The notes beneath the pieces are model-generated. The model worked only from the letters and a program-made list of their open reading frames with translations, did no database searches and had not been told where the DNA came from. This document shows positions 8,226 through 17,717 of a DNA stretch of 64,000 nt, one piece after another; position 1 is the first letter of the stretch; each line of letters opens with the position of its first letter. Source of the DNA: Prevotella scopos JCM 17725 (GTDB taxonomy: Bacteria > Bacteroidota > Bacteroidia > Bacteroidales > Bacteroidaceae). The position numbers and the translations under genes are program-made. The DNA lies in the NCBI RefSeq assembly GCF_018127785.1, contig NZ_CP072390.1, positions 434,001-498,000 on the forward strand. The letters are read 5' to 3'.

Positions 8226-9395
8226 ATGGAAAGTAACTTCGTAGATTACGTAAAGATATACTGCCGCTCTGGTAAGGGTGGTAGAGGTTCTATGCACCTT
8301 CGTCATGTGAAGTATAACCCCAATGGTGGACCAGATGGTGGCGATGGTGGTAAGGGTGGAAGCGTTTACTTACGTGGTAACCACAATTATTGGACGCTGT
8401 TGCACTTGAAGTTTCAGCGTCATATCTATGCTGAGCATGGAGGTAATGGTGGGCGTGATAAGTGTCATGGAACGGATGGTAAGGATGTTTATATCGATGT
8501 TCCTTGTGGAACTGTAGCCTATGACGCCGAAACAGGTAAGTACGTTTGCGATGTTATGCACGACGGGCAAACAGTGATGCTACTGAAAGGTGGACGTGGT
8601 GGACTGGGAAACTTCCAGTTCCGTACAGCTACGAATCAGGCTCCTCGTTATGCACAGCCGGGTGAACCAATGCAAGAGATGACTGTCATCCTTGAATTGA
8701 AACTGCTGGCTGACGTCGGTCTTGTGGGCTTCCCAAATGCTGGAAAGTCAACATTGTTGTCAACGCTTTCAAGTGCGAAGCCAAAGATTGCAAACTATCC
8801 TTTTACGACGATGGAACCATCGTTAGGAATTGTCAGCTATCGTGACAACCAAAGTTTCGTTATGGCTGATATTCCTGGTATTATCGAAGGAGCCAGTGAA
8901 GGTAAGGGACTCGGCTTGCGTTTCCTGCGTCATATAGAACGAAACTCTCTTCTGCTTTTTATGGTACCAGGAGATGCCGACGATATCAAGCGCGAATACG
9001 AGGTGTTACTAAATGAGTTGCAGCAGTTTAATCCAGAGATGCTCGACAAACATCGTGTCTTAGCGGTAACTAAGAGCGACCTTCTTGATGATGAACTCAT
9101 TGAGATGCTACGTGAAACGTTGCCAACAGATCTTCCTGTTGTCTTCATATCAGCTGTTACAGGACAGGGAATTGATGACTTAAAGGATATTCTTTGGAAA
9201 GAACTTAATGCCGAAAGCAATAAGTTGCAGAGTATTCTTTCAGAAGATACACTTGTTCATCGTGACAAGGATATGTCGCATTTTGCTGCCGAGTTAGCCG
9301 CTGAGGATGCAGATATTGATGATGTTGAAGAGGTGGGTATAGACGAATTGGATGAGGTAGAAGACCTCGAAGATTTTGAATACACGAATGATTAA
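8226..9395 (+). CDS. obg: GTPase Obg
   Basis: This is a ribosome-assembly and stress GTPase. The glycine-rich Obg domain covers about 1-158. The G domain follows with G1 GFPNAGKST, switch [19 protein letters not shown]4 TKSD and G5 ISA. The C-terminus is a strongly acidic tail of about 50 residues instead of a typical OCT domain, as is usual in Bacteroidota. The ATG directly follows the right inverted repeat of the IVP-like element. The last 8 bases overlap the next gene. Confidence 0.95.
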   Translation: MESNFVDYVKIYCRSGKGGRGSMHLRHVKYNPNGGPDGGDGGKGGSVYLRGNHNYWTLLHLKFQRHIYAEHGGNGGRDKCHGTDGKDVYIDVPCGTVAYDAETGKYVCDVMHDGQTVMLLKGGRGGLGNFQFRTATNQAPRYAQPGEPMQEMTVILELKLLADVGLVGFPNAGKSTLLSTLSSAKPKIANYPFTTMEPSLGIVSYRDNQSFVMADIPGIIEGASEGKGLGLRFLRHIERNSLLLFMVPGDADDIKREYEVLLNELQQFNPEMLDKHRVLAVTKSDLLDDELIEMLRETLPTDLPVVFISAVTGQGIDDLKDILWKELNAESNKLQSILSEDTLVHRDKDMSHFAAELAAEDADIDDVEEVGIDELDEVEDLEDFEYTND

Positions 9396-10167
9396 GCCTG
9401 TTCTACATTACTTTAATCTTGCCGACGAGGTAGTTAGCTTTAGCACTACCCGTCATGGCGGTGTTAGCAAAGGAAAGCTTGCTACGCTCAACATCAACCC
9501 TCATAGGGGTGATGAACCATCTGCTGTAGCCGAGAATTTACACGCTGTGGCTACTGAGATTGGTGTTGAGGCTGATAAGATTATCCGTTTGCATCAGATA
9601 CATGAAACGCATTGTCTGACCGTGACGGATGATTTTCTCCGTCTTTCAGCAGTAGAGCAGTACGAGATGGAAGAAGGAAAAGATGCTGTCATTACCAATT
9701 GTCGTAACGTCTGCATCGGTGTTCATACGGCTGATTGTGTTCCTATTCTTTTTTATGACTCAGTTCATCATGCCATTGGTGCAGCCCATGCTGGTTGGCG
9801 TGGTACGGTGCAGCGTATCGCACAGCACACACTTCGCAAGATGACAGAACTATATGGTACTGACCCAAAAGAACTCAAGGCGGTTGTTGGTCCATGTATT
9901 TCGCTGAAGAACTTTGAGGTAGGTCAGGAGGTTTATGATGCTTTTTCGGCTGCAGGCTTCCCTATGGAACGCATTGCACGTATGTGTGAGAAATGGCATA
10001 TCGACCTTCCGCTCTGCAATCAACTCCAATTAGAAGAACTCGGTGTTCCGTCTGCTAATATCTTTCAGTCCGCTATTTGCACCTACGACAACGCTTCCGA
10101 CTTCTTCTCAGCACGTATTCTTAAAGAAGGATTTGGCACTATCTATACAGGTATTGCTCTGAAATAA
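9388..10167 (+). CDS. pgeF: YfiH/LACC1-family purine nucleoside phosphorylase
   Basis: This is a DUF152 family protein, formerly called polyphenol oxidase or laccase domain and now known in several bacteria as a Zn-dependent purine nucleoside phosphorylase/adenosine deaminase. The zinc ligands appear in a LHQIHE segment, in [13 protein letters not shown] and in [27 protein letters not shown] is the usual C-terminal block. A TTG at 9376 opens the frame, but the ATG at 9388 gives the family-typical start MIKPVLHYF; it overlaps obg by 8 bp, so coupling to obg is likely. Confidence 0.85.
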   Translation: MIKPVLHYFNLADEVVSFSTTRHGGVSKGKLATLNINPHRGDEPSAVAENLHAVATEIGVEADKIIRLHQIHETHCLTVTDDFLRLSAVEQYEMEEGKDAVITNCRNVCIGVHTADCVPILFYDSVHHAIGAAHAGWRGTVQRIAQHTLRKMTELYGTDPKELKAVVGPCISLKNFEVGQEVYDAFSAAGFPMERIARMCEKWHIDLPLCNQLQLEELGVPSANIFQSAICTYDNASDFFSARILKEGFGTIYTGIALK

Positions 10168-10196
10168 ATCTCTATTTTATGCTCTTTACGGAATTA

Positions 10197-10284
10197 TTTT
10201 CACGTAAATAAATATTTCTTGTCGTGAAAATAAATATTTCTTTTCATGAATATAATTCTTTTTTTTCATGAATATAATTCGAAA
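10197..10284. repeat. 22-bp tandem array, family C copy 1
   Basis: Four AT-rich units occur at exactly 22-bp spacing (TTTTCACG 10197, TTGTCGTG 10219, TTTTCATG 10241, TTTTCATG 10263). The interior of the units is AAATAAATATTTC or AATATAATTC. The array is related to the one at 61695. It lies in the gap between pgeF and the lipoprotein gene. Confidence 0.85.
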
Positions 10285-10376
10285 AGACGTTCTTTGCAAT
10301 ACTTTTATACCTTCTATTTGGAAGGTAATTAGATGAAGAAAAGAGATTGAAAAGCATGTTTTTATCAATAATTTAG

Positions 10377-10384
10377 TACCTTTG
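10377..10384 (+). promoter_or_regulatory. -7 box of the lipoprotein gene
   Basis: TACCTTTG lies about 47 bp before the ATG at 10432. Confidence 0.4.
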
Positions 10385-10431
10385 TTGTCTTCGGAAGCGT
10401 TTATTCTGTGCAAAGATATTTATTGTGTAGT

Positions 10432-11499
10432 ATGAAGAAAATCCTGTTTTTCCTTTCAATATGTATGCTGTTGGTTGCTTGTACAGACAAGCGACAGGAG
10501 CAGATAGCGAAGGTTCTCTTTCTGTTGAATAGAACTGGAACATACAATGAAATGCAAAATACTAACGGTAGACAGTATTATCTGAATGTGGATAGTCTGT
10601 TGGATTGTATTGATACGACTTATATTAAAACATGCAAAAGACCAAGAGCCTTTCCTGTGGTGCAGTCTTTATTAGATTCATTATGTACTACGAAAGAACT
10701 TTGCGAACTCACTAATAGGAGTTATTCTGTGGGTGTTCGACTTGCAGCTACAGATGCTTTGATACGTCGAAAGTATGCACATTTAGAGGAAATATTACGC
10801 TCGAATTATACTGATACGACGAAGATTTATGTGCGTTCAGATGATGTAATAGAAGAGGAGTATGCTGGTAGTGTGTTCTTACGTAATGTTCAGTCATGCA
10901 GAGAAAAGACGGTTATTAGTAAGGAAGATTCATTGCGTAATGACTCTTTAGCACTCTATACACCTGGATTATCCAAATATCAATATACAAAGAAACTTTT
11001 ATTGCGACTTTCACCGAAAAAAAACTATTACCCAAGGATAAAGGAGATAGTTCTTAAAGAACGAACCTATCAAGCACTGAAAGCTTTAGCTTCCTATCGT
11101 AGAGAGGAGGATAAAGCTATCTTATTAGATGCTTTATCAAACTATGATAATGAGTATGAAGATGTTGATAGTGAAGATGATGAAACCAATAATGCCTTGC
11201 TGGCAGTTACGGTTTGGCCTTGTCAAGATTTCATACCTTTACTAATGCACATCCGAGACTATGAAATAAAGAAGCATGATTGTAGCATGCTGCCTCGTAG
11301 GAAATACTTATTTGAGGCTATAATGGCATATAATAATCAGTGGTCATACAACTTCATTGACGCAACACTTGCCTTATCTTCAAAAAAGAAAGACCATGAG
11401 TCTGCATCTGATATAACGATGGCAACAAGCTTTCATTCGGCTATGTTGTCTCATTATAATCCTCGTTTTTATAGTTTGGTTAGGGAAGTATCCTGGTGA
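10432..11499 (+). CDS. Lipoprotein of unknown function
   Basis: The N-terminus MKKILFFLSICMLLVAC is a lipoprotein signal with the lipobox LVAC. I do not recognise the rest, about 340 residues. It is charged, alpha-helical in appearance, and the segment near TYQALKALASYRREEDKAIL suggests helical (HEAT-like) repeats. The frame opens at a GTG at 10408, but the ATG at 10432 starts the signal peptide properly. It stands alone between a repeat array and a bidirectional terminator. Confidence 0.75.
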   Translation: MKKILFFLSICMLLVACTDKRQEQIAKVLFLLNRTGTYNEMQNTNGRQYYLNVDSLLDCIDTTYIKTCKRPRAFPVVQSLLDSLCTTKELCELTNRSYSVGVRLAATDALIRRKYAHLEEILRSNYTDTTKIYVRSDDVIEEEYAGSVFLRNVQSCREKTVISKEDSLRNDSLALYTPGLSKYQYTKKLLLRLSPKKNYYPRIKEIVLKERTYQALKALASYRREEDKAILLDALSNYDNEYEDVDSEDDETNNALLAVTVWPCQDFIPLLMHIRDYEIKKHDCSMLPRRKYLFEAIMAYNNQWSYNFIDATLALSSKKKDHESASDITMATSFHSAMLSHYNPRFYSLVREVSW

Positions 11500-11545
11500 A
11501 AACTTTGGTGATGGATATGAGTAAATAGCTGCATCATCAATAACA

Positions 11546-11598
11546 AATGCCCTCATTTGTCCGTCTCTATCAAAGAGAACTGGAGAAATGAGGGCATT
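11546..11598. terminator. Bidirectional terminator
   Basis: A perfect 13-bp stem (AATGCCCTCATTT) with a 27-base loop lies between two convergent genes, with T- and A-rich flanks. Confidence 0.7.
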
Positions 11599-11609
11599 CG
11601 TTGTTTTCT

Positions 11610-11795
11610 TTACTTGTGTCGGTTGGCACGTTGCTGACGATATTTCGCCTTCTGCTTTGCACTGCCAGAGCCGTGTGCACCAGTAATATACTTCTTTTTC
11701 TTGGCTTTGGTTTTTACCTTGCCATCATCGTTTTTGGGCTTCGAGGCACTTCTGAAGACCATTCCGGTTTCAATAATATCGTCTATTTCAGTCAT
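11610..11795 (-). CDS. Small basic protein of unknown function
   Basis: This is a 61-aa frame starting MTEIDDIIETGMVFRSASK. The second half is rich in Lys, Gln and Arg with a KTKAKKKKYITGAHGSG stretch, so it probably binds nucleic acid or is partly disordered. The frame extends upstream into purH to 11864, but the ATG at 11795, 11 bp after the purH-type stop, is a better start. It ends just before the bidirectional terminator, so it is likely the second gene of a two-gene operon. I know no function. Confidence 0.55.
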   Translation of the reverse strand: MTEIDDIIETGMVFRSASKPKNDDGKVKTKAKKKKYITGAHGSGSAKQKAKYRQQRANRHK

Positions 11796-11806
11796 ATACA
11801 ATCTTT

Positions 11807-12988
11807 TTAATGATGGAATAAGCGGACGCCAGTAAATGCCATTGCGATATTGTATTTGTCGCAAGTATCAATAACATGGTCGTCACGAATGCTGCCACCA
11901 GCCTGTGCTATATATTCTACACCACTCTTATGCGCACGCTCAATGTTGTCGCCAAATGGGAAGAAAGCATCAGAACCGAGTGCAACACCTATGTTCTTAG
12001 CTATCCACTCCTTACGTTCTTCACGAGTTAGAGGCTCTGGACATTCTGTGAAGAACTGCTGCCATACGCCATCCTGCAGTACATCCTCATACTCATCAGA
12101 TATATAGATGTTAATGGTGTTGTCTCTGTCGGCACGACGGATATCCTTTTTGAATGGGAGGCTCATCACCTTTGGACACTGGCGCAACCACCATTCGTCA
12201 GCCTTACTACCAGCTAAGCGAGTGCAGTGGATGCGGCTCTGTTGTCCTGCTCCGATACCAATAGCTTGTCCATCCTTAGCATAGCAGACAGAGTTGCTCT
12301 GAGTATATTTCAATGTAATCAATGAAATAATCAAATCACGCTTTGCATCCTCGGTGAATGTCTTGTTCTTTGTAGGTACATTCTCAAAGAGTGCTGGGTC
12401 ATCCAACTTCACTTCGTTGCGGCCTTGTTCAAAGGTAATGCCGAAAACTTGCTTCTTTTCGATAGGAGCAGGCACATAGTTAGGGTCAATCTTAATGACG
12501 TTGTAAGCACCTTTACGCTTGTCCTTCAGTATCTCCAAAGCCTCTGGGGTATAGTCAGGTGCAATCACACCATCGCTGACCTCACGTTTGATGAGTAAGG
12601 CTGTTTCCTTGTCGCAGGTATCACTAAGAGCACAGAAGTCGCCATAAGAACACATGCGGTCGGCTCCACGCGCACGAGCGTATGCACTTGCAAGCGGTGT
12701 AAGCTCGAAGTCAACATCATCGACAAAGTAAATCTTCTTAAGAGTATCACTCAAAGGAAGACCAACTGCAGCACCAGCAGGGCTGACATGCTTGAACGAT
12801 GCTGCAGCAGGCAGACCAGTAGCGGCCTTCAACTCCTTAACGAGTTGCCAGCTGTTGAGTGCATCAAGAAAGTTAATGTAGCCGGGACGGCCACTGAGAA
12901 CTGTGATTGGGAGTTCGCCTTCCTCCATATAGATACGTGAAGGCTTCTGGTTCGGATTACATCCGTACTTAAGAGCTAATTCTTTCAT
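11807..12988 (-). CDS. Stand-alone AICAR transformylase (PurH C-terminal activity)
   Basis: The protein covers only the AICARFT half of PurH and formylates AICAR with 10-formyl-THF in the penultimate step of IMP synthesis. The active-site block ASFKHVSPAGAAVGLPL (Lys-His) and YTQSNSVCYAKDGQAIGIGAGQQSR are present, as is GSDAFFPFGDNI near the end. No IMP cyclohydrolase domain precedes it; that domain is encoded separately at 42006-42602. The ATG at 12988 gives MKELALKYGCNPNQKPSRIY, the usual domain beginning. A -7 box lies at 13021-13028. Confidence 0.92.
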   Translation of the reverse strand: MKELALKYGCNPNQKPSRIYMEEGELPITVLSGRPGYINFLDALNSWQLVKELKAATGLPAAASFKHVSPAGAAVGLPLSDTLKKIYFVDDVDFELTPLASAYARARGADRMCSYGDFCALSDTCDKETALLIKREVSDGVIAPDYTPEALEILKDKRKGAYNVIKIDPNYVPAPIEKKQVFGITFEQGRNEVKLDDPALFENVPTKNKTFTEDAKRDLIISLITLKYTQSNSVCYAKDGQAIGIGAGQQSRIHCTRLAGSKADEWWLRQCPKVMSLPFKKDIRRADRDNTINIYISDEYEDVLQDGVWQQFFTECPEPLTREERKEWIAKNIGVALGSDAFFPFGDNIERAHKSGVEYIAQAGGSIRDDHVIDTCDKYNIAMAFTGVRLFHH

Positions 12989-13020
12989 ATAACTTATGTG
13001 GTATATGTAAATTGGTAGTG

Positions 13021-13028
13021 CAAAGATA
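13021..13028 (-). promoter_or_regulatory. -7 box of the AICAR transformylase gene
   Basis: The minus strand reads TATCTTTG, 32 bp before the ATG. Confidence 0.45.
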
Positions 13029-13217
13029 AGGAAAAATAATGGAATACGTCGATACGCTTGTTGTTTTTAAGTAAATTAGCTATAGAGGTTTGTTTCTTTT
13101 GAAGAAAAGCATTACTTTTACACTCGAATAGAAAACAATCTATGGAGTGAGAGAACTATCTTCTTGTTAGACAAACATAATATAGCCTCCTTTTACTCCT
13201 ATAAAATTCTTAAATAT

Positions 13218-13592
13218 ATGCAAGCATTACACACAGACAAGGCACCTGCAGCTGTAGGTCCTTACAGTCAGGCTATCGAAGCCAATGGTTTCATCTTCGC
13301 ATCTGGTCAGCTCCCTATTGACCCTGCTACTAACGCTTTCGCTGAAGGTGGAGTGAAAGAGCAGACGCGTCAGTCGCTCACAAACGCACGCAACGTATTG
13401 GCTGCAGCAGGCGTTGATCTTTCTCATGTTGTAAAGACAACCGTTTTCCTTTCTGATATGGAGAACTTCGCAGCAATGAATGAAGTCTATGCAGAGTTTT
13501 TCAAGGAGCCTTATCCAGCTCGTTCAGCTTTTGCTGTTAAGGCTTTGCCAAAGGGTGCACTTGTAGAGATTGAGTGCATTGCAGTGAAGTAA
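13218..13592 (+). CDS. ridA: RidA family reactive enamine/imine deaminase
   Basis: The protein hydrolyses reactive 2-aminoacrylate-type intermediates released by PLP enzymes. The RidA blocks are KAPAAVGPYSQAIEANGF, FASGQLPIDPATN, VKTTVFLSDMENFAAMN, PARSAFAVKALPKGALVEIE. The catalytic Arg is in PARSAF and the Glu in VEIECIA. The frame is open from 13164, but the ATG at 13218 (MQALHTDKAPAAVG) fits the 124-aa family length exactly. Confidence 0.93.
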   Translation: MQALHTDKAPAAVGPYSQAIEANGFIFASGQLPIDPATNAFAEGGVKEQTRQSLTNARNVLAAAGVDLSHVVKTTVFLSDMENFAAMNEVYAEFFKEPYPARSAFAVKALPKGALVEIECIAVK

Positions 13593-13657
13593 ATGCTGAG
13601 ATGAAGTTGGGACAACAAGCTCAAGTTATCCTTTCCTTGTCTGATTCAGACTAATTT

Positions 13658-13710
13658 AGAATCCCTTTATCATGGTAAGTGTAATGTTCTTATCATCATA
13701 AAGGGATTCT
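13658..13710 (+). terminator. Intrinsic terminator of ridA
   Basis: A perfect 13-bp stem (AGAATCCCTTTAT) with a long loop is followed by TCTTTATTTT. The remaining ~300 bases up to the next gene are AT-rich and show no clear gene. Confidence 0.75.
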
Positions 13711-13979
13711 TCTTTATTTTAAATAAACGGATTGTAATCTTCTTCTGTAGTGTTAATGATTTTTACGTGGTTTTTTTAGAATCCCATGTGATTACGCTTC
13801 TTCCTATTCAGTTTCTTTTTCTCAATTATAAACTTGTCTTTATATTCTGGTGACAGTAGAAGATATTCAAAAGGATTGACTTCTTTCTTTCACTATGATA
13901 CCTATTGGAAGAAACTTTAATTAACAATCGAAAAGGTAAGAAAAGTCGGTGGATATTACATAATTACACAATCTTTCGT

Positions 13980-13987
13980 TACTTTTG
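13980..13987 (+). promoter_or_regulatory. -7 box of the small DNA-binding-like gene
   Basis: TACTTTTG lies 31 bp before the ATG at 14019; no good -33 element is seen. Confidence 0.4.
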
Positions 13988-14018
13988 CACTACGTTAGTA
14001 TATGTTGAAAATTGTGGT

Positions 14019-14303
14019 ATGAAGAAGAAGCTTAGAACCATTATCGAGGAGCTTGGTCAAAAGGCGCATATCCGCAAAGAACTGGCTTCAGATCTAGAGA
14101 GATTGTCAGGCAGATTGGCTCTTTATCACATCCACTTGGAATCGTCTTCTTTGAAGAAGTTGATAGGTTATTTCAAGGGGAAGGAGAAACCTTCTAAAAA
14201 GACTTTGGATAGACTGGCTCTTTTTGCTGGTTTTCAAAACTGGAAGGATTTGAGTGCTGCTTTGCATGGTGAGAACGACGCAGGGTTGAATTATGATGAT
14301 TAA
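14019..14303 (+). CDS. Small HTH-like protein
   Basis: The 94-aa protein starts MKKKLRTIIEELGQKAHI. Its second half (SLKKLIGYFKGKEKPSKKT, then LDRLALFAGFQNWKDLSAAL) resembles the N-terminal helical domain found in many Bacteroidota proteins, in which the motif TLkRlwGy...psr.TLd.LakflGy.sW precedes a variable C-terminal domain. Here the C-terminal domain is absent and the protein ends in an acidic DDAGLNYDD-like tail. A DNA-binding role is inferred from this resemblance only. The frame is open upstream to 13905, but the -7 box at 13980 rules out the long form. Confidence 0.65.
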   Translation: MKKKLRTIIEELGQKAHIRKELASDLERLSGRLALYHIHLESSSLKKLIGYFKGKEKPSKKTLDRLALFAGFQNWKDLSAALHGENDAGLNYDD

Positions 14304-14374
14304 TCGCTCAGTGCGTGTAAGGAGTAAGGGGTAGTCTTGAAAGGGAATCCCTGGATAGATTATCAGAGAAAAAT

Positions 14375-14445
14375 TATAGGGATATACGTTATGTTTATCA
14401 GTAGGTAACATAAGCCATAAGATAAATAAAGTGTATGTCCCTATA
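14375..14445 (+). terminator. Long hairpin after the HTH-like gene
   Basis: A 13-bp outer stem (TATAGGGATATAC with one G-U pair) encloses a second stem TTATGTT/AACATAA. It may terminate the upstream gene, although no T-run follows directly. Confidence 0.4.
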
Positions 14446-14471
14446 TTGTTTATATGGCTCATTGACCAGCA

Positions 14472-14504
14472 AACAAAAAAGCCCGAAACTGATAGTCTCG
14501 GACT
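14472..14504 (-). terminator. Intrinsic terminator of rplS
   Basis: On the minus strand a 9-bp stem (AGTCCGAGA with TTTCGGGCT) is followed by a run of six T. Confidence 0.85.
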
Positions 14505-14529
14505 TTTATTTTCTTGGATTTCCAAGGGC

Positions 14530-14889
14530 TTACTTTGCAGTAACGTTTCTCTTTTCCTTGATACGTGCAGCCTTACCTGTAAGATCACGGAGGTAGTAGA
14601 GTTTTGCACGACGAACCTTACCACGCTTGTTCACCTCGATAGAATCGATGTTTGGTGACTCGATTGGGAAGATACGCTCAACACCGATGGTGCCTGACAT
14701 CTTACGAACTGTGAAACGCTTCTTCTCACCATGACCAGAAATCTTGATAACTACGCCACGGTAGAGCTGAATACGCTGTTTGTTACCCTCGACGATTTTG
14801 TAAGCGACAGTGATTGTGTCACCAGCCTTGAACTCTGGGAACTGTTTGCCGGTTGCAAATGCTTCTTCAGCAACTTTAATTAAATCCAT
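14530..14889 (-). CDS. rplS: 50S ribosomal protein L19
   Basis: L19 lies at the interface of the 30S and 50S subunits. The characteristic blocks are [58 protein letters not shown] and [20 protein letters not shown]. The length of 119 aa is normal. It forms a single-gene unit with a strong two-element promoter, an 80-90 nt leader and an intrinsic terminator. Confidence 0.97.
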   Translation of the reverse strand: MDLIKVAEEAFATGKQFPEFKAGDTITVAYKIVEGNKQRIQLYRGVVIKISGHGEKKRFTVRKMSGTIGVERIFPIESPNIDSIEVNKRGKVRRAKLYYLRDLTGKAARIKEKRNVTAK

Positions 14890-14977
14890 TGTTTTTATTA
14901 ATTAAATATTGTTTGTCGTTCCAACGTAACATAATCCATGACTCTTCCACAATCAGCGGTTACGCCGAAAAGCGGTG

Positions 14978-15008
14978 CAAAGTTACTGCTTTTTTCTGAA
15001 CCAACAAA
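14978..15008 (-). promoter_or_regulatory. Promoter of rplS
   Basis: On the minus strand TTTG (15005-15008) and TAACTTTG (14978-14985) are separated by 19 bp, an almost ideal Bacteroidota promoter. The leader of about 80 nt includes a GCGGTTACGCCGAAAAGCGG-type segment that could be structured. Confidence 0.75.
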
Positions 15009-15022
15009 GTAATTGTCTGCTT

Positions 15023-15112
15023 TTATTTCTCCTTTGCAGACAAGATGTTAGTAATCTCTTTCTTTGCTTTTGCCATTTGTTTCTGGAAAGCTTCAGATGT
15101 ATGAACGGCGGT
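15023..15112 (-). pseudogene. Short orphan coding remnant
   Basis: A minus-strand frame of 29 codons between two stops ends in SEAFQKQMAKAKKEITNIL plus SAKEK. It lacks a good start and looks like the helical tail of a lost gene. It could also be chance. Confidence 0.2.
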
Positions 15113-15154
15113 TTAGCCTGCACTCATCACAAAACTTTGGGTGTTGTCACTATA

Positions 15155-15192
15155 AAAGCCTTTGTATATTTCAGAGCATATACAAAGGCTTT
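15155..15192 (-). terminator. Terminator of the TonB-dependent receptor gene
   Basis: A perfect 14-bp stem (AAAGCCTTTGTATA) with a 10-base loop lies about 75 bp past the receptor stop codon. Confidence 0.75.
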
Positions 15193-15265
15193 ATCGTAAA
15201 AGTTGTTTTAAATGTTTATTCTGATCTGATTTTATCTAACGAAGTCGTTTGTCGTATAGCTTGTA

Positions 15266-17401
15266 TCAATATTTAAAGATAGCCGTGAGGGTTACTTTTC
15301 TACCATCACCATGTGCATACTCTGCATTACGCGCCATTAGCATAGATGAAGGTGTGTAATATGTGTAATTGAAAAGATTAGATACTGCCAAACTGAGATC
15401 ACATACTTTCAACTTTACACCAGCTGTCAGATTGACTAGGTTGATTCTGTTGATAGGTCCTTCTCCCTCTTGGTATATTCCTGCAGCATTTGGTGAAAAG
15501 CGATCGCGCTTTCCTGTGTGCAGATATTGCAATTGGATATATGTGTTTCTGATTGGAGTGTAGTTGACATACATTGAAAGTTTTGAGGCTGGGATAGATA
15601 TATTTGACATGTAAGTATCCCATTCTCCAGAAGCCGACTTAATCTTTCCTTCTAACCAAGAGAAATTTGCTCCAGCTTTTAAGTTGTTTGTTAGTCTTGC
15701 ATCTGCACTGAACTCAACTCCATAAACCTTCTGCGGAGTACGATTAACAACCCAGAAGCCATTTTCTATTTTGAGGTCGCTACCTAATTTAGAGTAGGTG
15801 TAGAAGAACGACCCATTGAGTTGTAGCCAATTGCCTATGTTAGAGTAGGCTCCAATCTCGTAGTTGTTTGTTTTTACAGGTTCTGTTGATATCTTAGAGA
15901 GTACATCGGCCTTAGCAGCACGTAGTGTACGACCTAAATCAAAGATAGAAAAACCTTGAGAATAGGCTACGAAGGGTTGAAAAGCAGGATATTTGTTATA
16001 AGAAATACCCACATTAAAAGACATATTATTATACTTTAGCTTTCCACCCTTGACCTGAACCTGTGGGTCAGAAAGCTTATTGCGCAATACATCATAGTCT
16101 GGTACGTTCACATTAATGAAGTCGTAACGTCCTCCAAGTTTGACGTTAAGGTGCTGCCAAAGCGTAGTCTTCATTTGAACAAAGGGTGCATGGTTGTTAC
16201 TTGTCAGCCATGGCATCCAATATCTACCATCTACCAATGGTTGTGACGTCTTATTATAAAGGTAGTCATAACCATAAGCTAAACGTGCAAACGCATTCTC
16301 TGAGAAAATAAGTCGGGTATTAAACTGGGTGCGGAAACCAAACTTGTGGTCTTTAACAGCCGACTGTCCGCTTGTTTCTTCCCATCTTGGTTGTGCTGGG
16401 TTAGCCTTACGGAAGTCGAAAATAGTATATATTCCCGAGCCATAAACAGATGCTTCTAAGTCGGTATGTTTGAATATATCCTTTGAAGTAAATTTGAGGT
16501 AAGCATTGTGGTTGTATCTTGTTCCCTCGTCAACTGCCTGTGGATCCTTGTTTCCAATTATACCAATTGAAGGACTTTGGAGGTACTTTCCGCCGAAAGG
16601 AATCAATTTCGTATCTTGCAAACTACGATAGAAATTATACATCAATTCGATTCTGTTCTTTGGAGATAGGGAATAACCGAGATTAACAAGTACGTTTGTT
16701 GTATAGGTATCACCGAGTCCGTAGCGCGGAGAGATAAACTTTCCATCACCATCAATAGCACTACCTGTACGTCCGAAAGCACCATTTACGAGATAATCAA
16801 ACTGTCCCACACGACCATAAACTTGCTGGTTGATGCGATAACCTTGCCCTTTTCCGTGACGGAAGAAGTTATAAGTTGAACCCGAGAGAGTCGTCTCTCC
16901 AGCAATAGCCTTGTTGGTGGTGTTCTTCTTAGTTATGATGTTTATCAATCCTCCAATAGCACCATTACCATAGAGGGCGGTAGAACCTTTTACCACTTCT
17001 ATATGGTCGATAGCAGCGATGTCAATGGTTCGGATATCACGATCTGTTGAACGCAAAGGAGTTGATTGAGGTATTCCATCAATCAAGATAAGTGCACTTC
17101 TTCCACGAAGTGATTGTGCGCGCGAGCTTGTAGTATTACTTGATAGAGCCATACCAGGCGTAAGCATACCCAAGAGGTGGGTGATATCGGGAGCCGATTT
17201 GCTCATTTCTGCTATTTGCTTTTGGTCAATAATCGTAACTGTAGCAGCCGCATTCTGCTTTATTTCAGGCATACGTGTGGTACTGATTGTTACTTCTTCG
17301 AGATGTAATGTGGAGTCTTTAATCTCTTCTGATTGTGCATTACAAGGTGTTGTTGCCATTGCAAGCATTGCGAGAGATAGATAAATTGTTTCTTTCTTCA
17401 T
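15266..17401 (-). CDS. TonB-dependent outer-membrane receptor
   Basis: The 711-aa protein starts with a signal peptide (MKKETIYLSLAMLAMATTPC then NAQ). A plug domain follows with LEEVTISTTRMPE, LRGRSALILIDGIPQS and IEVVKGSTALYGNGAIGG. The remaining ~560 residues form the beta-barrel and end in the aromatic KVTLTAIFKY. There is no SusC-type carboxypeptidase-like leader and no SusD neighbour, so a siderophore, heme, cobalamin or metal receptor is more likely than a glycan one; the ligand cannot be read. The TTG at 17410 is not used; the ATG at 17401 lies 34 bp from a good -7 box. Confidence 0.92.
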   Translation of the reverse strand: MKKETIYLSLAMLAMATTPCNAQSEEIKDSTLHLEEVTISTTRMPEIKQNAAATVTIIDQKQIAEMSKSAPDITHLLGMLTPGMALSSNTTSSRAQSLRGRSALILIDGIPQSTPLRSTDRDIRTIDIAAIDHIEVVKGSTALYGNGAIGGLINIITKKNTTNKAIAGETTLSGSTYNFFRHGKGQGYRINQQVYGRVGQFDYLVNGAFGRTGSAIDGDGKFISPRYGLGDTYTTNVLVNLGYSLSPKNRIELMYNFYRSLQDTKLIPFGGKYLQSPSIGIIGNKDPQAVDEGTRYNHNAYLKFTSKDIFKHTDLEASVYGSGIYTIFDFRKANPAQPRWEETSGQSAVKDHKFGFRTQFNTRLIFSENAFARLAYGYDYLYNKTSQPLVDGRYWMPWLTSNNHAPFVQMKTTLWQHLNVKLGGRYDFINVNVPDYDVLRNKLSDPQVQVKGGKLKYNNMSFNVGISYNKYPAFQPFVAYSQGFSIFDLGRTLRAAKADVLSKISTEPVKTNNYEIGAYSNIGNWLQLNGSFFYTYSKLGSDLKIENGFWVVNRTPQKVYGVEFSADARLTNNLKAGANFSWLEGKIKSASGEWDTYMSNISIPASKLSMYVNYTPIRNTYIQLQYLHTGKRDRFSPNAAGIYQEGEGPINRINLVNLTAGVKLKVCDLSLAVSNLFNYTYYTPSSMLMARNAEYAHGDGRKVTLTAIFKY

Positions 17402-17435
17402 ATAATACAATCCTATGAGTGTTAATTAACATCTG

Positions 17436-17467
17436 CAAAAGTATTAATATTCTTTATGATATGCAAT
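17436..17467 (-). promoter_or_regulatory. Promoter of the TonB-dependent receptor gene
   Basis: The minus strand reads TACTTTTG at 17436-17443 with a near-consensus ATTG at 17464-17467, a 20-bp spacing. Confidence 0.55.
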
Positions 17468-17556
17468 ACCTAAAATGAGGTATATGTAGTTCTATGCACT
17501 TTGTTTTTGAACGTGTTTTTCACTCTGGCAGTATATCTTTAATAATGTGACAAGCA

Positions 17557-17584
17557 TTTGATTCGTTTTTTTTTCTTACTTTTG
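17557..17584 (+). promoter_or_regulatory. Promoter of the split 5'-nucleotidase operon
   Basis: TACTTTTG at 17577-17584 with TTTG at 17557-17560. The spacing of 16 bp is shorter than usual. Confidence 0.45.
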
Positions 17585-17596
17585 CATTATCTTTTT

Positions 17597-17679
17597 GAAC
17601 GTTGTCGGCTTGTGATGTAACCTATACATAACAGGATGAGCGACGTTCGAAGTTAATCAAAGTAGGGCTATTTCCTACT
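17597..17679 (+). promoter_or_regulatory. Structured 5' leader of the 5'-nucleotidase operon
   Basis: The ~130-nt leader contains a 9-bp stem (GAACGTTGT paired with GCGACGTTC, two G-U pairs) enclosing ~30 bases, followed by a 6-bp hairpin AGTAGG/CCTACT. No T-run follows. This could be a regulatory leader; I recognise no known riboswitch class. Confidence 0.35.
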
Positions 17680-17717
17680 CTGATAAATATTTATGAGAAC
17701 TATAAAAGTCATTATAT

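Noticed and set aside
11227..11499. Possible HEAT-repeat enzyme assignment for the lipoprotein
   Set aside because: Helical periodicity is weak and no motif supports an enzymatic role, so it is left as unknown.
13711..13978. Minus-strand coding-like stretch ending at 13775
   Set aside because: The open frame has no start codon and no family resemblance; it could be a remnant, but I cannot support it.
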